Assembly: GCA_973895155.1 (NCBI GenBank) | Contig: OZ316893.1 | Location: 15,128,001 to 15,192,000, forward strand | Length of the DNA: 64,000 nucleotides | Direction of reading: 5' to 3' | Source: Marsupella aquatica | Lineage: Eukaryota; Marchantiophyta | Notes under the pieces: model-generated | Database searches by the model: none | Told to the model about the DNA's origin: nothing | What the model saw: the letters and a program-made list of their open reading frames with translations, nothing else | Position numbers and translations under genes: made by a program | Shown here: positions 1-9,494 of the stretch, piece by piece | Layout: each line of letters opens with the position of its first letter | Position numbering within the stretch: the first letter of the stretch is position 1

Positions 1-1209
1 CATATAGCAGCACTTTCCAGCAACGTGGATCATCAACCAGAGGTGGTACAACGGCTCCAAGCAGCCCATGGACCTTTGGTGGCTGCATTGCACAAATTTG
101 AGGATCTTGGGCAGCACAATGGCCAACCAATAGCCCCAATCTTGAGCGCACCAATTACATGGACTCCTACTCCGGATGGCCTTACATTGCTTGAGCTTTT
201 TGGTGGCATTTCTACAGGCCTGGAAGCTCTCCTATAGTCTGGCATGGTGGTGAAGCAGTACATCTATGTGGATATTGATCCAGGTGCAAGGCAAGTGGCT
301 GAATCCCGTCTGCTGGAATTTTCAGAGCGATTTCGTCAGCAGTTTCCACACAGTGCATAGAAGTCTGCATTTTCTTTCTTTCCTCCAGATATCCAGCTTG
401 TCCAGTACCGGCACTTAACCCTTCTTGGCTCCCTTGATTTGATCATAGCTGGTTGGGAATGCCAAGGGTTTTCAGTTGCTGGTCACGGTGCTGGACTGCA
501 TGATTCTCGTTCTGGCCTTTTCACAGCATTGGTTCAGATTCTCACCTGGGCTCAATCCCTTTATCCTACTGTTGGTTATATCATTGAGAATACTCCATCT
601 CAGTTTGACCAGCGTCCACAGGTCAAAGAGGATTTCAGTGTGGTCCAGCACTACTTGGGACCACCCCTTCTCATTGATGCAGTGCACTGTGGTTCTTATG
701 CACATCGTCTTCGTAACTTTTGGACTAACCTTGCACCACCTTCCTTGTTGGAGTTAGCTCTTCACCACACATCCAGGGACACTAACCTCACAGTGGACCA
801 GATTTTGGATCCTGACAGTTCTTGCCAACCGGTTACACGGCAAGAGCCAGCACCTTGGTATCCAGCTAATACTATTGGACAGCCCCGTGCTGCTTGGCCT
901 ACATTTGTGTCCTTTCCAGGTGCACATGCTTTTCAGGGTGATGGTCCTGGCCTAGTTTATCGACATTCTACCGGTACATGGGATGAACCTAGTCCTGAGG
1001 AGAGAGAACGGGCTATGGGCTTCCAACCCGGTACTACAGGTCACACCAAAATCACCAGGCTGGCCAGGAATGCTTTACTTGGCAGGGTAATGGATCTTAA
1101 TGCTCTCACTTGGCTTCTGGTCACTTGCATCCTTTTTCAGATGTACATTCATCCAGCATCAGGAGTTCCAGCCCTACCACTCCATGGTGCTGCTACATGG
1201 CATCCAGAC
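1..1209 (+). pseudogene. cytosine-5 DNA methyltransferase domain of the gypsy polyprotein
   Basis: Frame 1 reads through with two in-frame stops, TAG at 235-237 and TAG at 358-360. C5-methyltransferase motifs appear in canonical order. Motif I is LELFGGISTGLE at about 190-225. The acidic strand after motif I is YVDIDPGA at about 264-287. Motif IV is GWECQGFS, with the catalytic Cys codon at 460-462. Motif VI is IIENT at 580-594. A motif VIII-like AHRLRNFWTN lies near 697-730. The C-terminal ERERAMGF and LLGRVMD segments at about 1000-1100 match motifs IX-X. The HRLRNFW block resembles DNMT3/DRM-type enzymes more than DNMT1/MET1, but that is inference. The usual Pro of the motif IV PCQ is Glu here, so activity of the parent enzyme is not certain. 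There is no intron and no independent promoter, and the frame continues into reverse transcriptase, which argues against a host gene. Confidence 0.88.
1205..1209. repeat. target-site duplication CAGAC, left copy
   Basis: CAGAC immediately precedes the TGTTGGG start of the copia 5' LTR. The same five bases follow the 3' LTR at 7669-7673. Five bp is the expected duplication for a Ty1/copia integrase. Its presence shows that the two LTRs belong to one original insertion event. Confidence 0.95.
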
Positions 1210-1594
1210 TGTTGGGTATTTACTCTTACGTCTAGGTTAGGTATGACGTGGTTGGTACAACTACGTGGGTTGGTACAACTACGTGGTTAGGTACAACTAC
1301 GTGATTAGGTACAACTATGTGGTTAGGTACAACTAAGTTGCACACTATATCATAAGAGGCATGTGTGCTTGGAGAGGTAGAACCAAGGCTCATTGTTATG
1401 GAGCCACTCGAGAGATAGGGAGAGCTTACACTGTGGAGACTCGGTATAGCCGACGGGCTTAGAGTTCAGTAAAGCTCTCTTGTGTGTTCCCGTGGACGTA
1501 GCCTCAAGGAGGTGAACCACGTATCTCTTGTGTCGACTATTGTGCGTTGGATGGTTCATGGGCTTGCCGTTGCGATCGTCGTCTATGCTAAACA
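1210..1594 (+). repeat. copia 5' LTR with internal 18-bp minisatellite
   Basis: The LTR begins TGTTGGGTATTT and ends CTATGCTAAACA. Bases 1246-1337 hold about five units of an 18-bp repeat of the type GGTTAGGTACAACTACGT. The LTR end differs from the 3' copy by one base (CTAAACA against CTCAACA). The promoter and the start of the element transcript should lie in this LTR, but I could not place a convincing TATA box. Confidence 0.95.
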
Positions 1595-1596
1595 AT

Positions 1597-1608
1597 TGGT
1601 ATCAGAGC
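1597..1608 (+). other. copia primer-binding site (initiator Met tRNA)
   Basis: TGGTATCAGAGC starts two bases after the 5' LTR. It is complementary to the 3' end of plant initiator methionine tRNA, the standard primer of plant Ty1/copia elements. Confidence 0.95.
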
Positions 1609-2748
1609 ATGCTTGGGAGGTGACGTGTGTTCGTGACGGGATTTCATGACGGTTTTTCCAGCGTTGAGTGTTGGTGGATTTTCCAGAGTTCCATCGCATG
1701 GAACTTGGAGTTTATGGGCTCAACGGATAGATCAGGGCAAGAGCTTTCTAACGGTGTGAAGAAATCGTTGAACGGAGCTCGTGGTGCAGAGAGATCTAAG
1801 TTTTCGTCGTTCTGGATTTTGTGAAGAAAGTTGGCAATCGACTCGGAGGGAGAAGCGTCAAGTGTTTTGACTCAACGGAGAGATTGAGGCAAGACGATTG
1901 TTTTTGAGTCCGGGATTGGCTCTTTGATGCAAAGAGGAAGGCTAAGCAAAATCAATTACCTTGTTGGACTTGGTGACGGCACCAAGTGCAATTGATCAAC
2001 ATTCGTTGTTGACAAGGTACCATTTTTTTCTCTTTGAAAAACTGATTCGAAATTGGCTATGGCAATTGAGAGAAATCTGTCATCTTTACCAATTTTTTTC
2101 TCCCTCGTTCTTTCCTCGTTTTGGGTGCTTCTTATATCGATCTTCATCGCCTCGGAGTCTAGTTTCCAAATCTGAAATCGGATCTTGATTTCGTCAAAAC
2201 CCGAGTGAGATATCTTGCGTTTGGTGTCGAGGGGTACATTCTGCCGTGTGTATTTTCTGCGCGCGCGACCAGATTTCGACGACGAAGGGTGGTAGGGGGT
2301 TTTGGGGGTTCGAGGACACATGTCAGCCCCTCGATTGTTCTTCCAAAATTCCCACAGGGCCTGTACAAGGGTCATAGAATATTCCAAAAAACTAGAGAGC
2401 TATTTTTTGACCGTCCGACAAAGATTTCATCCGCCGAACGGTAACTTTTTTGGTTATTTTTCGGCGAGGTCGTAGCCATTGAAGTTGGCAATGCAGCGCA
2501 CCAATCACATCGCAATTCCGACAACGGGTTGTACTTGGTATTTCGGTTATTCCCTGAGGTGGTCAAAACGGGGGAGTTTCCCAAGGTTTTACCCACCTCG
2601 ACCGAAATTTGAATAACTTTTCCGTCAAATTTCAATTTTGATTTTGGTTTTCAGTATTGGACTCCTAGCTTTGTGGGCTACGCGGCGGTGTTGAGTTTCG
2701 AGTTTTTTGAGAAGTTGTGAAAAACAACATTTTTTGTGACTTTCTCAT
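1609..2748 (+). other. copia untranslated leader
   Basis: About 1.1 kb separates the primer-binding site from the gag start. ORFs here are short and show no recognisable domain on either strand. The length suits a long 5' leader containing the packaging signal, but I see no specific structure. Confidence 0.7.
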
Positions 2749-3783
2749 ATGAGTGATTCGGAGGAGTTTTTCGAAGACGTGGAACTTGAAGCACGAGGAT
2801 CACCGCGGAGGTTTCAGGGGCAGAGAGAGGAGCAGGAGGAAGAGCACGTGACACCGATACCATCACTGGTGCGGCGTGTGGTGGAGGAAGCAGTACTACT
2901 ACCGGAGCTCACGGTAAAGAAGAAGATGGGGACTTTCAAGCTTGGGGGACCCAAGTATGAAGTGACAAAGTATGATGGGCGCTCTGACTACTTGCTATGG
3001 GAGAAGCAGGTGAAGGGAGTGCTTTATGCGTCAGGGATGGGCCAACTGCTGAGCCCTCGTGAAGACGATGTTGATGAGAAACAATGGGACCGCATGCAGG
3101 AGCAGGGAGTGTGGTGTGTTACACTCTATCTCATGCCTCCCATCATCAAGCAGTTAGGTGCACATAAGGATTGCATGTCCTTGTTTGCGGAATTGCAGAG
3201 CAAGTATCACCGCAAGGAGTTGTCGAACCGGCTCTACACTTCCTACAAACTGATGAGTTTCAGGATGAAGGAATCTGGTACGAAGTTGCAAGACCATGTG
3301 GATGCTTTCAACGACATGGTCGTTGACTTGGAAAACCTTGGGGAGACTTTGAATGATGAGACGAAGGCTCTGCAGCTTCTTAGTTCATTGCCTCCATCTT
3401 ACCAGTCCCTATCACGAGTGTTGTTGCATCGTGATAGGGATACCATTTCATACAATGACGTCGTAAGTTCTCTGCTTAGTGATGATCTTCAGCAGAAGAT
3501 GCACATCACGTCACAGCCTTCATCATCTGGTGCTGCCCTCAATGTTAATCGTGGGAGGAGTATGCAGCGACCAACTGGGGACCGTAGAACCCAGTTTAGA
3601 TCTAAATCCAGATCTAAGTCCAAGGGTAAATCCCCTCAGAGGAGGCAGGTGACATGTTGGAAGTGCAACCAAGTTGGACACTTCAAGCGAGACTGTAAGG
3701 GAAAGACAGCGGAAACTTCATCGGCAAATGTGGCTAGGGCTGATGGAGAAGCTGATTTACTCAATGATGAGTATGTTTTATGA
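2749..3783 (+). CDS. gag: copia Gag (capsid/nucleocapsid) protein
   Basis: A 344-aa ORF starts at the first ATG of the frame and opens with an acidic stretch (MSDSEEFFEDVE). The central part has the usual copia Gag pattern, with a KYDGRSDYLLWE segment near residues 75-86, and matches the UBN2/retrotran_gag type of capsid domain in plant copia elements. A basic Arg/Ser/Lys-rich segment precedes a CCHC zinc knuckle (CWKCNQVGHFKRDC) at about residues 302-315, the nucleic-acid-binding nucleocapsid. Gag assembles cytoplasmic particles that package element RNA. The frame is the same as pol and is separated from it only by a TGA at 3781-3783. In most copia elements gag and pol form one ORF, so the TGA is either a point mutation or a readthrough site; I favour mutation of CGA. 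Confidence 0.92.
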   Translation: MSDSEEFFEDVELEARGSPRRFQGQREEQEEEHVTPIPSLVRRVVEEAVLLPELTVKKKMGTFKLGGPKYEVTKYDGRSDYLLWEKQVKGVLYASGMGQLLSPREDDVDEKQWDRMQEQGVWCVTLYLMPPIIKQLGAHKDCMSLFAELQSKYHRKELSNRLYTSYKLMSFRMKESGTKLQDHVDAFNDMVVDLENLGETLNDETKALQLLSSLPPSYQSLSRVLLHRDRDTISYNDVVSSLLSDDLQQKMHITSQPSSSGAALNVNRGRSMQRPTGDRRTQFRSKSRSKSKGKSPQRRQVTCWKCNQVGHFKRDCKGKTAETSSANVARADGEADLLNDEYVL

Positions 3784-6700
3784 AGCCGGGGGTATGCCCT
3801 GTGCACGTCATCTAGGAGAGCAGATGATGTGTGGATTCTTGATTGTGCTTGCTCTTTTCATATTTGTTACATTCGTGAGTTTTTCAGTTCTTACTCTGTT
3901 TCAAACGGTTCAGTTCTGATGGGAAATGATCACTCCTGTCAAATTGAGGGAATTGGGTCTGTGAAGATTCAAATGTTTGATGGCGCTGTGCGCACAGTGT
4001 CCGGAGTCAGGTATGTACCTGGCATGCGTAAAAATCTGATTTCACTCGGTGTGTTGGATTCAAATGGTCATCAATGGAGCGTTATTGATGGTGAACTTCA
4101 AGTCAGGTCGGGAGAGACAGTGATTTTGAAGGGGAGTAGACAAAAGAATTTGTATGTGTTACAGGGCAATACTGTATGTGGAGAGGCCAATGTAACCAAG
4201 TCTCACGAGGAGATGACTCAACTGTGGCATTCACGGCTAGGCCACATGAGTGAGAAGGGTTTGGCTATCTTACGGAAGAATGGACTCATTTCTGATTTGC
4301 AATCTTGTAAATTCGAGTTTTGTGAGCATTGCATTCTTGGAAAGCAGCATCGTCGTGCTTTTGGTGTTGGAACTCATCGTTCCAAAGCGGTTCTTGAGTA
4401 CATACATAGTGACGTGTGGGGTCCATCCCCGACTCCCTCACACTCTGGAAAGTTGTACTATGTATCATTTATTGATGATTACTCAAGATTTGTGTGGATT
4501 TATTTCATGACGCATAAGTCTGATGTCTTGTCCATTTTTAAGAAGTGGAAGGCCCAGGTGGAGAATCAGACTGGAAACATGATCAAGTGTTTGGATACAA
4601 GGGTGAAGAGTCTGAGGTCAGACAATGGCGGGGAGTACACTTCAATGGAATTTGAAGAGTACTGTTCAGAACAGGGGATAACTCGCCATCTCACCACAGT
4701 TTATACTCCGCAGCAGAATGGTGTCGCTGAGAGGCTCAATCGGACATTGTTGGAGCGGTCACGGAGTATGTTGAGCCAATCAGGTTTACCACAAGAATTT
4801 TGGGCAGAAGCTGTCAATACCGCAGCTTATTTGGTAAATCTTTCTCCTTCTAGTGCTATCAATTTCAAAACGCCGTTTGAGATGCGCTATAAGCGGCAAG
4901 CAGACTATCATGGCTTGGTAATTTTTGGAAGTGATGCATATGCTCTCACACCAAAGCAGAATAGGACCAAGTTGGATCCTACCTCCAGGAAATGTGTTTT
5001 TCTTGGGTACCAGAGTGGTGTGAAAGCCTATAGGCTATGGGATCCTATTGCCTGTAAGCACGTTGTCAGTAGGGATGTTTCCTTCAATGAATCCAGATTA
5101 TTGAAGGAGGGGGAGAATACTCAGGTCTCCCGTACTGACAAAGGAAAATCTCATATCCCGGATCTCGTTGAGGGGGAGATTGGTTATGAGGTGCATGACC
5201 GGAGAGAAGGAGTTGCTCCAATTATGGAGCTGGTTCCTGTGCCAGAGGAACCAGAGGAGTTTGTTGATGCTGGTGAGCAACAAGTGGATGCTGTTGAGCT
5301 TCAAATTGTACCAGCACACGCAGATCAACCGGAGTCATCGGCTAGAAGAACATCTGATCGCACTGTACGCGCTCCATCAAGGTATGGACAGTGGGTTGAT
5401 TCATCTCAACTGCAAGAGGATGATTTTACAGCTGATGATGAGGGTGATGCGTTAATTTTGGAAGAAGGAGAACCTTCTTCATTTCATGAGGCAAGTGCTT
5501 CAAAAGAGAAGCAGAAGTGGACTGCAGCAATGCAAACGGAGATGCAGTCACTAAAGGACAACAAAACTTGGGAGCTTGTTAAGCTGCCTAAGGGTCAGCA
5601 AGTGGTGGACAGCAAGTGGATTTACAAGCTGAAGGATAATTCCATAGGAGGTGGATCGAAGGTCTACAAGGCTAGATTGGTAGCAAAGGGATTCACACAA
5701 GAGAAAGGTGTGGATTACAATGAGGTCTTCTCACCAGTTGCTAAGTACTCTACAATACGACTATTGTGTGTACTTGTTGTAATGTTTGGTCTGCTCCTAG
5801 ATCAGATGGATGTTGTCACAGCTTTCCTCTATGGCACATTGGAAGAGGTGATCTTCATGAGACAACCGCTAGGTTTTGTGAAGAGAGGACAGGAGGAATT
5901 GGTTTGCAGATTGCTGAAATCCTTGTATGGGTTGAAGCAGTCACCAAGACAGTGGAACAAGCGGTTTGACGATTGGATTCGGTCACAAGGTTTTCATAGA
6001 AGTGTATTTGACCCTTGTGTGTATTTGAAACCGGTGAAGAATGTTGTCTTTGGGTTCATTGTTTTAGTACTTTATGTGGATGACATGCTAATTGCAGCCA
6101 AGGATAGGTCTGAGATTGTTAAGCTCAAGGCACTGCTTAGTGCAGAGTTTAAGATGAAGGACTTAGGGCCAGCTAAGAGGATTTTGGGTATGGAGATCAC
6201 TAGGGACTTGGAGGCTGGCAAGCTATGGTTGACGCAGAGCAGTTATGCAAGGAAGGTAATTGCAAGGTTCAACATGGAGAATAGCAAGCCAGTAAGTACC
6301 CCGTTGGCTCCACACTTCAAGTTATCATCAGCGTTCTGTCCTACGGATGACACAGAGAAGGGGTTGATGTCAAAGGTTCCATATGACAAGGCAGTGGGGA
6401 GTCTCATGTATTTGATGACTTGCACTAGACCTGATCTTGCCATGGCTATGGGCAAGGTGAGCAGGTACATGTCGAATTCAGGGAAGGTACACTGGGAAGC
6501 AGTGAAGTGGATTATCAGGTACTTGAAGGGTACCGTGGATCATGGTCTTTTATTTGATGCGAATGCAAAGAATGCTAGATCATTGATTGGCTATGTAGAT
6601 TCTGACTATGGACAAGATTTGGACCAAAGGAGATCAACAACAGGATACGTGTTCACACTTGGCGGTGGATGCATAAGTTGGAGGTCTACTTTGCAGAAGT

Positions 6701-6804
6701 GTATTGCTCAGTCTACTACAGAAGCGGAGTATGTTGCAGCTGCGGAAGCAGCAAAGGAAGCGATTTGGTTGGATAGACTTATCACCGAAATGGGATTGCC
6801 ATAG
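3784..6804 (+). CDS. pol: copia Pol: protease, integrase, reverse transcriptase, RNase H (truncated by TAG)
   Basis: The frame is open from just after the gag TGA to the TAG at 6802-6804. The protease active site reads WILDCACSFH (about 3832), with the catalytic Asp kept and Cys in place of the more usual Ser/Thr. The integrase zinc finger begins LWHSRLGH and ends CEHC, and the catalytic core has HSDVWGP and SDNGGEYTS, with the Glu in NGVAERLNR. The reverse transcriptase opens with KLPKGQQVVDSKWIYK, includes QMDVVTAFLYG and LYGLKQSPRQW, and has the catalytic YVDDMLI. The RNase H section includes VGSLMYLMTCTRPD and STTEAEY. The order integrase before RT defines Ty1/copia. The protein makes and integrates cDNA. 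The TAG cuts RNase H just before its CDSQSA motif. Confidence 0.93.
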   Translation, partial: SRGYALCTSSRRADDVWILDCACSFHICYIREFFSSYSVSNGSVLMGNDHSCQIEGIGSVKIQMFDGAVRTVSGVRYVPGMRKNLISLGVLDSNGHQWSVIDGELQVRSGETVILKGSRQKNLYVLQGNTVCGEANVTKSHEEMTQLWHSRLGHMSEKGLAILRKNGLISDLQSCKFEFCEHCILGKQHRRAFGVGTHRSKAVLEYIHSDVWGPSPTPSHSGKLYYVSFIDDYSRFVWIYFMTHKSDVLSIFKKWKAQVENQTGNMIKCLDTRVKSLRSDNGGEYTSMEFEEYCSEQGITRHLTTVYTPQQNGVAERLNRTLLERSRSMLSQSGLPQEFWAEAVNTAAYLVNLSPSSAINFKTPFEMRYKRQADYHGLVIFGSDAYALTPKQNRTKLDPTSRKCVFLGYQSGVKAYRLWDPIACKHVVSRDVSFNESRLLKEGENTQVSRTDKGKSHIPDLVEGEIGYEVHDRREGVAPIMELVPVPEEPEEFVDAGEQQVDAVELQIVPAHADQPESSARRTSDRTVRAPSRYGQWVDSSQLQEDDFTADDEGDALILEEGEPSSFHEASASKEKQKWTAAMQTEMQSLKDNKTWELVKLPKGQQVVDSKWIYKLKDNSIGGGSKVYKARLVAKGFTQEKGVDYNEVFSPVAKYSTIRLLCVLVVMFGLLLDQMDVVTAFLYGTLEEVIFMRQPLGFVKRGQEELVCRLLKSLYGLKQSPRQWNKRFDDWIRSQGFHRSVFDPCVYLKPVKNVVFGFIVLVLYVDDMLIAAKDRSEIVKLKALLSAEFKMKDLGPAKRILGMEITRDLEAGKLWLTQSSYARKVIARFNMENSKPVSTPLAPHFKLSSAFCPTDDTEKGLMSKVPYDKAVGSLMYLMTCTRPDLAMAMGKVSRYMSNSGKVHWEAVKWIIRYLKGTVDHGLLFDANAKNARSLIGYVDSDYGQDLDQRRSTTGYVFTLGGGCISWRSTLQKCIAQSTTEAEYVAAAEAAKEAIWLDRLITEMGLP

Positions 6805-7056
6805 GGGAATGTGAAGCTCCATTGTGATAGTCAAAGTGCGCTCCACCTTGCTGTGAACCAGGTGATGGACAGCAGAGTGAAGCACATTGACGTCAGGTAC
6901 CATTTTATCAGGCAGACTGTGTCTGATAATTTGTTTGAGCTAGTCAAGATTGATGGTAAACTCAACCCGGCTGACGCATTTACCAAAGTGATTCCTTTGG
7001 AGAGTTTCTCTAGACACCGTGACGTATTGCAGGTTTTGCAATTGCATCACAAGTAG
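6805..7056 (+). pseudogene. C-terminal RNase H tail of copia Pol, beyond the TAG stop
   Basis: The same frame continues after the TAG with KLHCDSQSALHLA, the HIDVRYHFIR block and the NPADAFTK block. These are standard closing motifs of copia RNase H. It ends at a natural stop at 7054-7056. The exact continuity shows that the TAG at 6802 is a single internal lesion. Confidence 0.9.
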
Positions 7057-7236
7057 AGTTTTCTTAAACATTCATTGTAATTACTGATATATGCTCTTCC
7101 TCATTCCTATGTATTAGGCTACGGCTTAGTTCTGGTTTGCTCTAGTTAGAGAGGGAAACCGGTTTGGTTTCTGTCCAGAACTTCCCGCTGAGGGATCATA
7201 TACATTGGCAGTATTACTCTCCCCTAGACCAGAGTC

Positions 7237-7247
7237 AAGGGGAAGAT
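7237..7247 (+). other. copia polypurine tract
   Basis: AAGGGGAAGAT directly abuts the TG of the 3' LTR. This is the canonical position and composition of the primer for plus-strand DNA synthesis in copia elements. Confidence 0.9.
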
Positions 7248-7668
7248 TGTTGGGTATTTACTCTTACGTCTAGGTTAGGTATGACGTGGTTGGTACAACA
7301 ACGTGGGTTGGTACAACTACGTGGTTAGATACAACTACGTGATTAGGTACAACTATGTGGTTAGGTACAACTACGTGATTAGGTACAACTATGTGGTTAG
7401 GTACAACTAAGTTGCACACTATATCATAAGAGGCATGTGTGCTTGGAGAGGTAGAACCAAGGCTCATTGTTATGGAGCCACTCGAGAGATAGGGAGAGCT
7501 TACACTGTGGAGACTCGGTATAGCCGACGGGCTTAGAGTTCAGTAAAGCTCTCTTGTGTGTTCCCGTGGACGTAGCCTCAAGGAGGTGAACCACGTATCT
7601 CTTGTGTCGACTATTGTGCGTTGGATGGTTCATGGGCTTGCCGTTGCGATCGTCGTCTATGCTCAACA
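7248..7668 (+). repeat. copia 3' LTR with expanded 18-bp minisatellite
   Basis: It matches the 5' LTR with about three substitutions plus 36 extra bases. The extra length is exactly two more units of the 18-bp repeat, located at about 7284-7411. It ends GCTCAACA and is followed by the CAGAC duplication at 7669-7673. Confidence 0.95.
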
Positions 7669-9494
7669 CAGACCAGGTGCACTTACCTCTGTCCAACACT
7701 CACCACTTCAGTCCAAGTGTTGGGGGGGAGGAGGTCCCTTGTAATGTGGCTGACATTATTTCTGAGTTTCATGGTGTGGATCAGACCAGAGCAACAGATA
7801 CAGCAGGCCTTGGAGAGGCCTCATCACCTTATCAACAGCATGCTAGCAGCTTGGACAGTGGAGAGGCTGGCACTTCTGGTTCTTCAAGCACGAGTACATC
7901 AGGTCCTTTTCCTAGTGTTGCCAACTACACATTCATCATGGGCAACCACCTGAGTAAAAGACAGAAGGACCAGCTGCTGAATTTGCTCCTCAAGCATGAG
8001 AACGTGTTTGCTTTCTCTATGAAGGACTTGGGTAAGTGCAAGACTATGCAGTTCTCCATTGAGTTGGCTGATGAAACACCTATCTTCAGGCGGAGACACC
8101 GTTTGAGTAAGCATGAGTGGCAACTGGTGGATGAGAGATGCCAAGAGCTCTATGAAGTTGGTCTTATTCAGCCCTCTACATCAGATTTTGCAGCAGCTAC
8201 AGTGATGCCAGCAAAGAAGGATTCCAGTGGATTGTGGACAGAGAAGCGCATGTGTGGGGACTACAGGCCATTGAACCTGGTCACACCCCAGGACAGGTAC
8301 CCCATGCCACGGCCAGAGGAGCTATTTGACAGCATTGGAGACTCAGACATCTTCACTCTTGTGGATCTAAGGCAAGGCTTTAACCAGATTTTGCTGCTTG
8401 CAAAGGACCACAAGAAAACAGCTTTCCATGGTAGTAACCAACTATGGGAGTGGTTGGTGATGCCATTTGGCTTGAAGAATGCGCCCATATTCTTTCAAAG
8501 AGTCATGGACCAGGTTCTTCAAGGTGCTGAGTTTCTGAAATGCTACATTGATGATGTGTTGGTCCACAGCAAAAGATTTGACCAACATCTACTTGACCTT
8601 GAGGAGCTATTCATGAGGCTTAAGAAGGTGAACCTAAAGATACACCCCAAGAAGTGTGAATTTGCTGTCAGATCAGTAGTATACCTTGGGCACCGCATTC
8701 TTCCAAATGGAACCATGGCTCACTGGGCCAAGGTGGTATCCATCTTGGAAATGCCCACTCCGACTGATGTTCACACTCTTAGGAGCTTTATTGGGTTGTG
8801 CAATTACTACCGGATCTACATCAAAGATTTTAGTACCATTGCACATCCATTGTACTCTTTGTTGAAAAAGAATGTGACTTGGACATGGAGTACAGATGCT
8901 GAGGCAGCATTTGCCACTTTGAAGGAGAAGCTCTCAGAATACCCGGTGCTGAGAAGACCTGATTTCAGCAAGGTCTTTGTGCTACACACAGATTGGAGTG
9001 CCCTTGGGATTGGTGCCATTCTGGGCCAGCATGATGAAGAAGGTAAAGAGTACGTCATTGCCTATGCATCCAGGAGCAACAATCAGGCAGAGAGTCATTA
9101 TTCTTCTTATGAGGGTGAATGCCTTGCTGTTGTGTGGGCTGTCATACATTACAGGCCCTACCTCTATGGGACCAGGTTTACTCTCTACACCGACCACCAG
9201 CCCTTGAAGTGGTTGATGACTAACGACAAGCTTACTGGCAAGCTTGCTCGTTGGGCACTCATCCTCCAGGAGTATGACTTTGAGGTAATTCATAGGCCTG
9301 GTTTGACACATCAGAATGCTGACACTATGTCCCGCAACCCTTTGATTACCTCTGATGATTCCTCAGATGCACGGCAAGATTTTGACCAGGTTTCCATCCT
9401 GCCTACATTTCATGCATCGACTATCTTGCTTTGCTGCCATGCTATGTTGTTGACCAACCTGTGGTGGACATATGGGAGGACAGCAACACTCTGA
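7669..9494 (+). pseudogene. gypsy reverse transcriptase and RNase H (continuation of the methyltransferase frame)
   Basis: The frame is open from the CAGAC duplication to the TGA at 9492-9494. After a Ser/Thr-rich linker of about 90 residues the reverse transcriptase shows the gypsy signatures KKDSSGLW, MCGDYRPLN, TLVDLRQGFNQI, MPFGLKNAP and the catalytic YIDDVLVHS (about 8544-8570). The connection region with YLGHRILPNG and RSFIGLCNYYR follows. RNase H then begins VLHTDWSALGIGAIL and includes YASRSNNQAE, LYTDHQPLKWL and HQNADTMSR. The last roughly 30 codons before the stop look out of frame, because integrase continues in the -1 frame. There is no host promoter. The segment is the 3' half of the polyprotein whose 5' half lies before the copia insertion. 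Confidence 0.93.

Larger units (their letters stand above)
1210..7668 (+). mobile_element. young full-length Ty1/copia retrotransposon nested in the gypsy element
   Basis: The element is 6459 bp with LTRs of 385 and 421 bp, both starting TGTTGGG and ending in ACA. It has a tRNA-iMet primer-binding site two bases after the 5' LTR, a leader of about 1.1 kb, gag, pol in the copia order (protease, integrase, reverse transcriptase, RNase H) and a polypurine tract against the 3' LTR. Apart from two extra 18-bp repeat units in the 3' LTR, I count only about three substitutions between the LTRs, so the insertion is recent. Two in-frame stops, TGA at 3781-3783 and TAG at 6802-6804, probably inactivate it. 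Confidence 0.96.

Noticed and set aside
439-1209. Methyltransferase-like sequence as a host DNA methyltransferase gene
   Set aside because: No introns or independent start, and the frame continues directly into gypsy reverse transcriptase once the copia element is removed.
9386-9494. Programmed -1 frameshift site between RNase H and integrase
   Set aside because: No X XXY YYZ heptamer in the overlap. Plant gypsy elements usually have one continuous pol, so an indel is the simpler reading.
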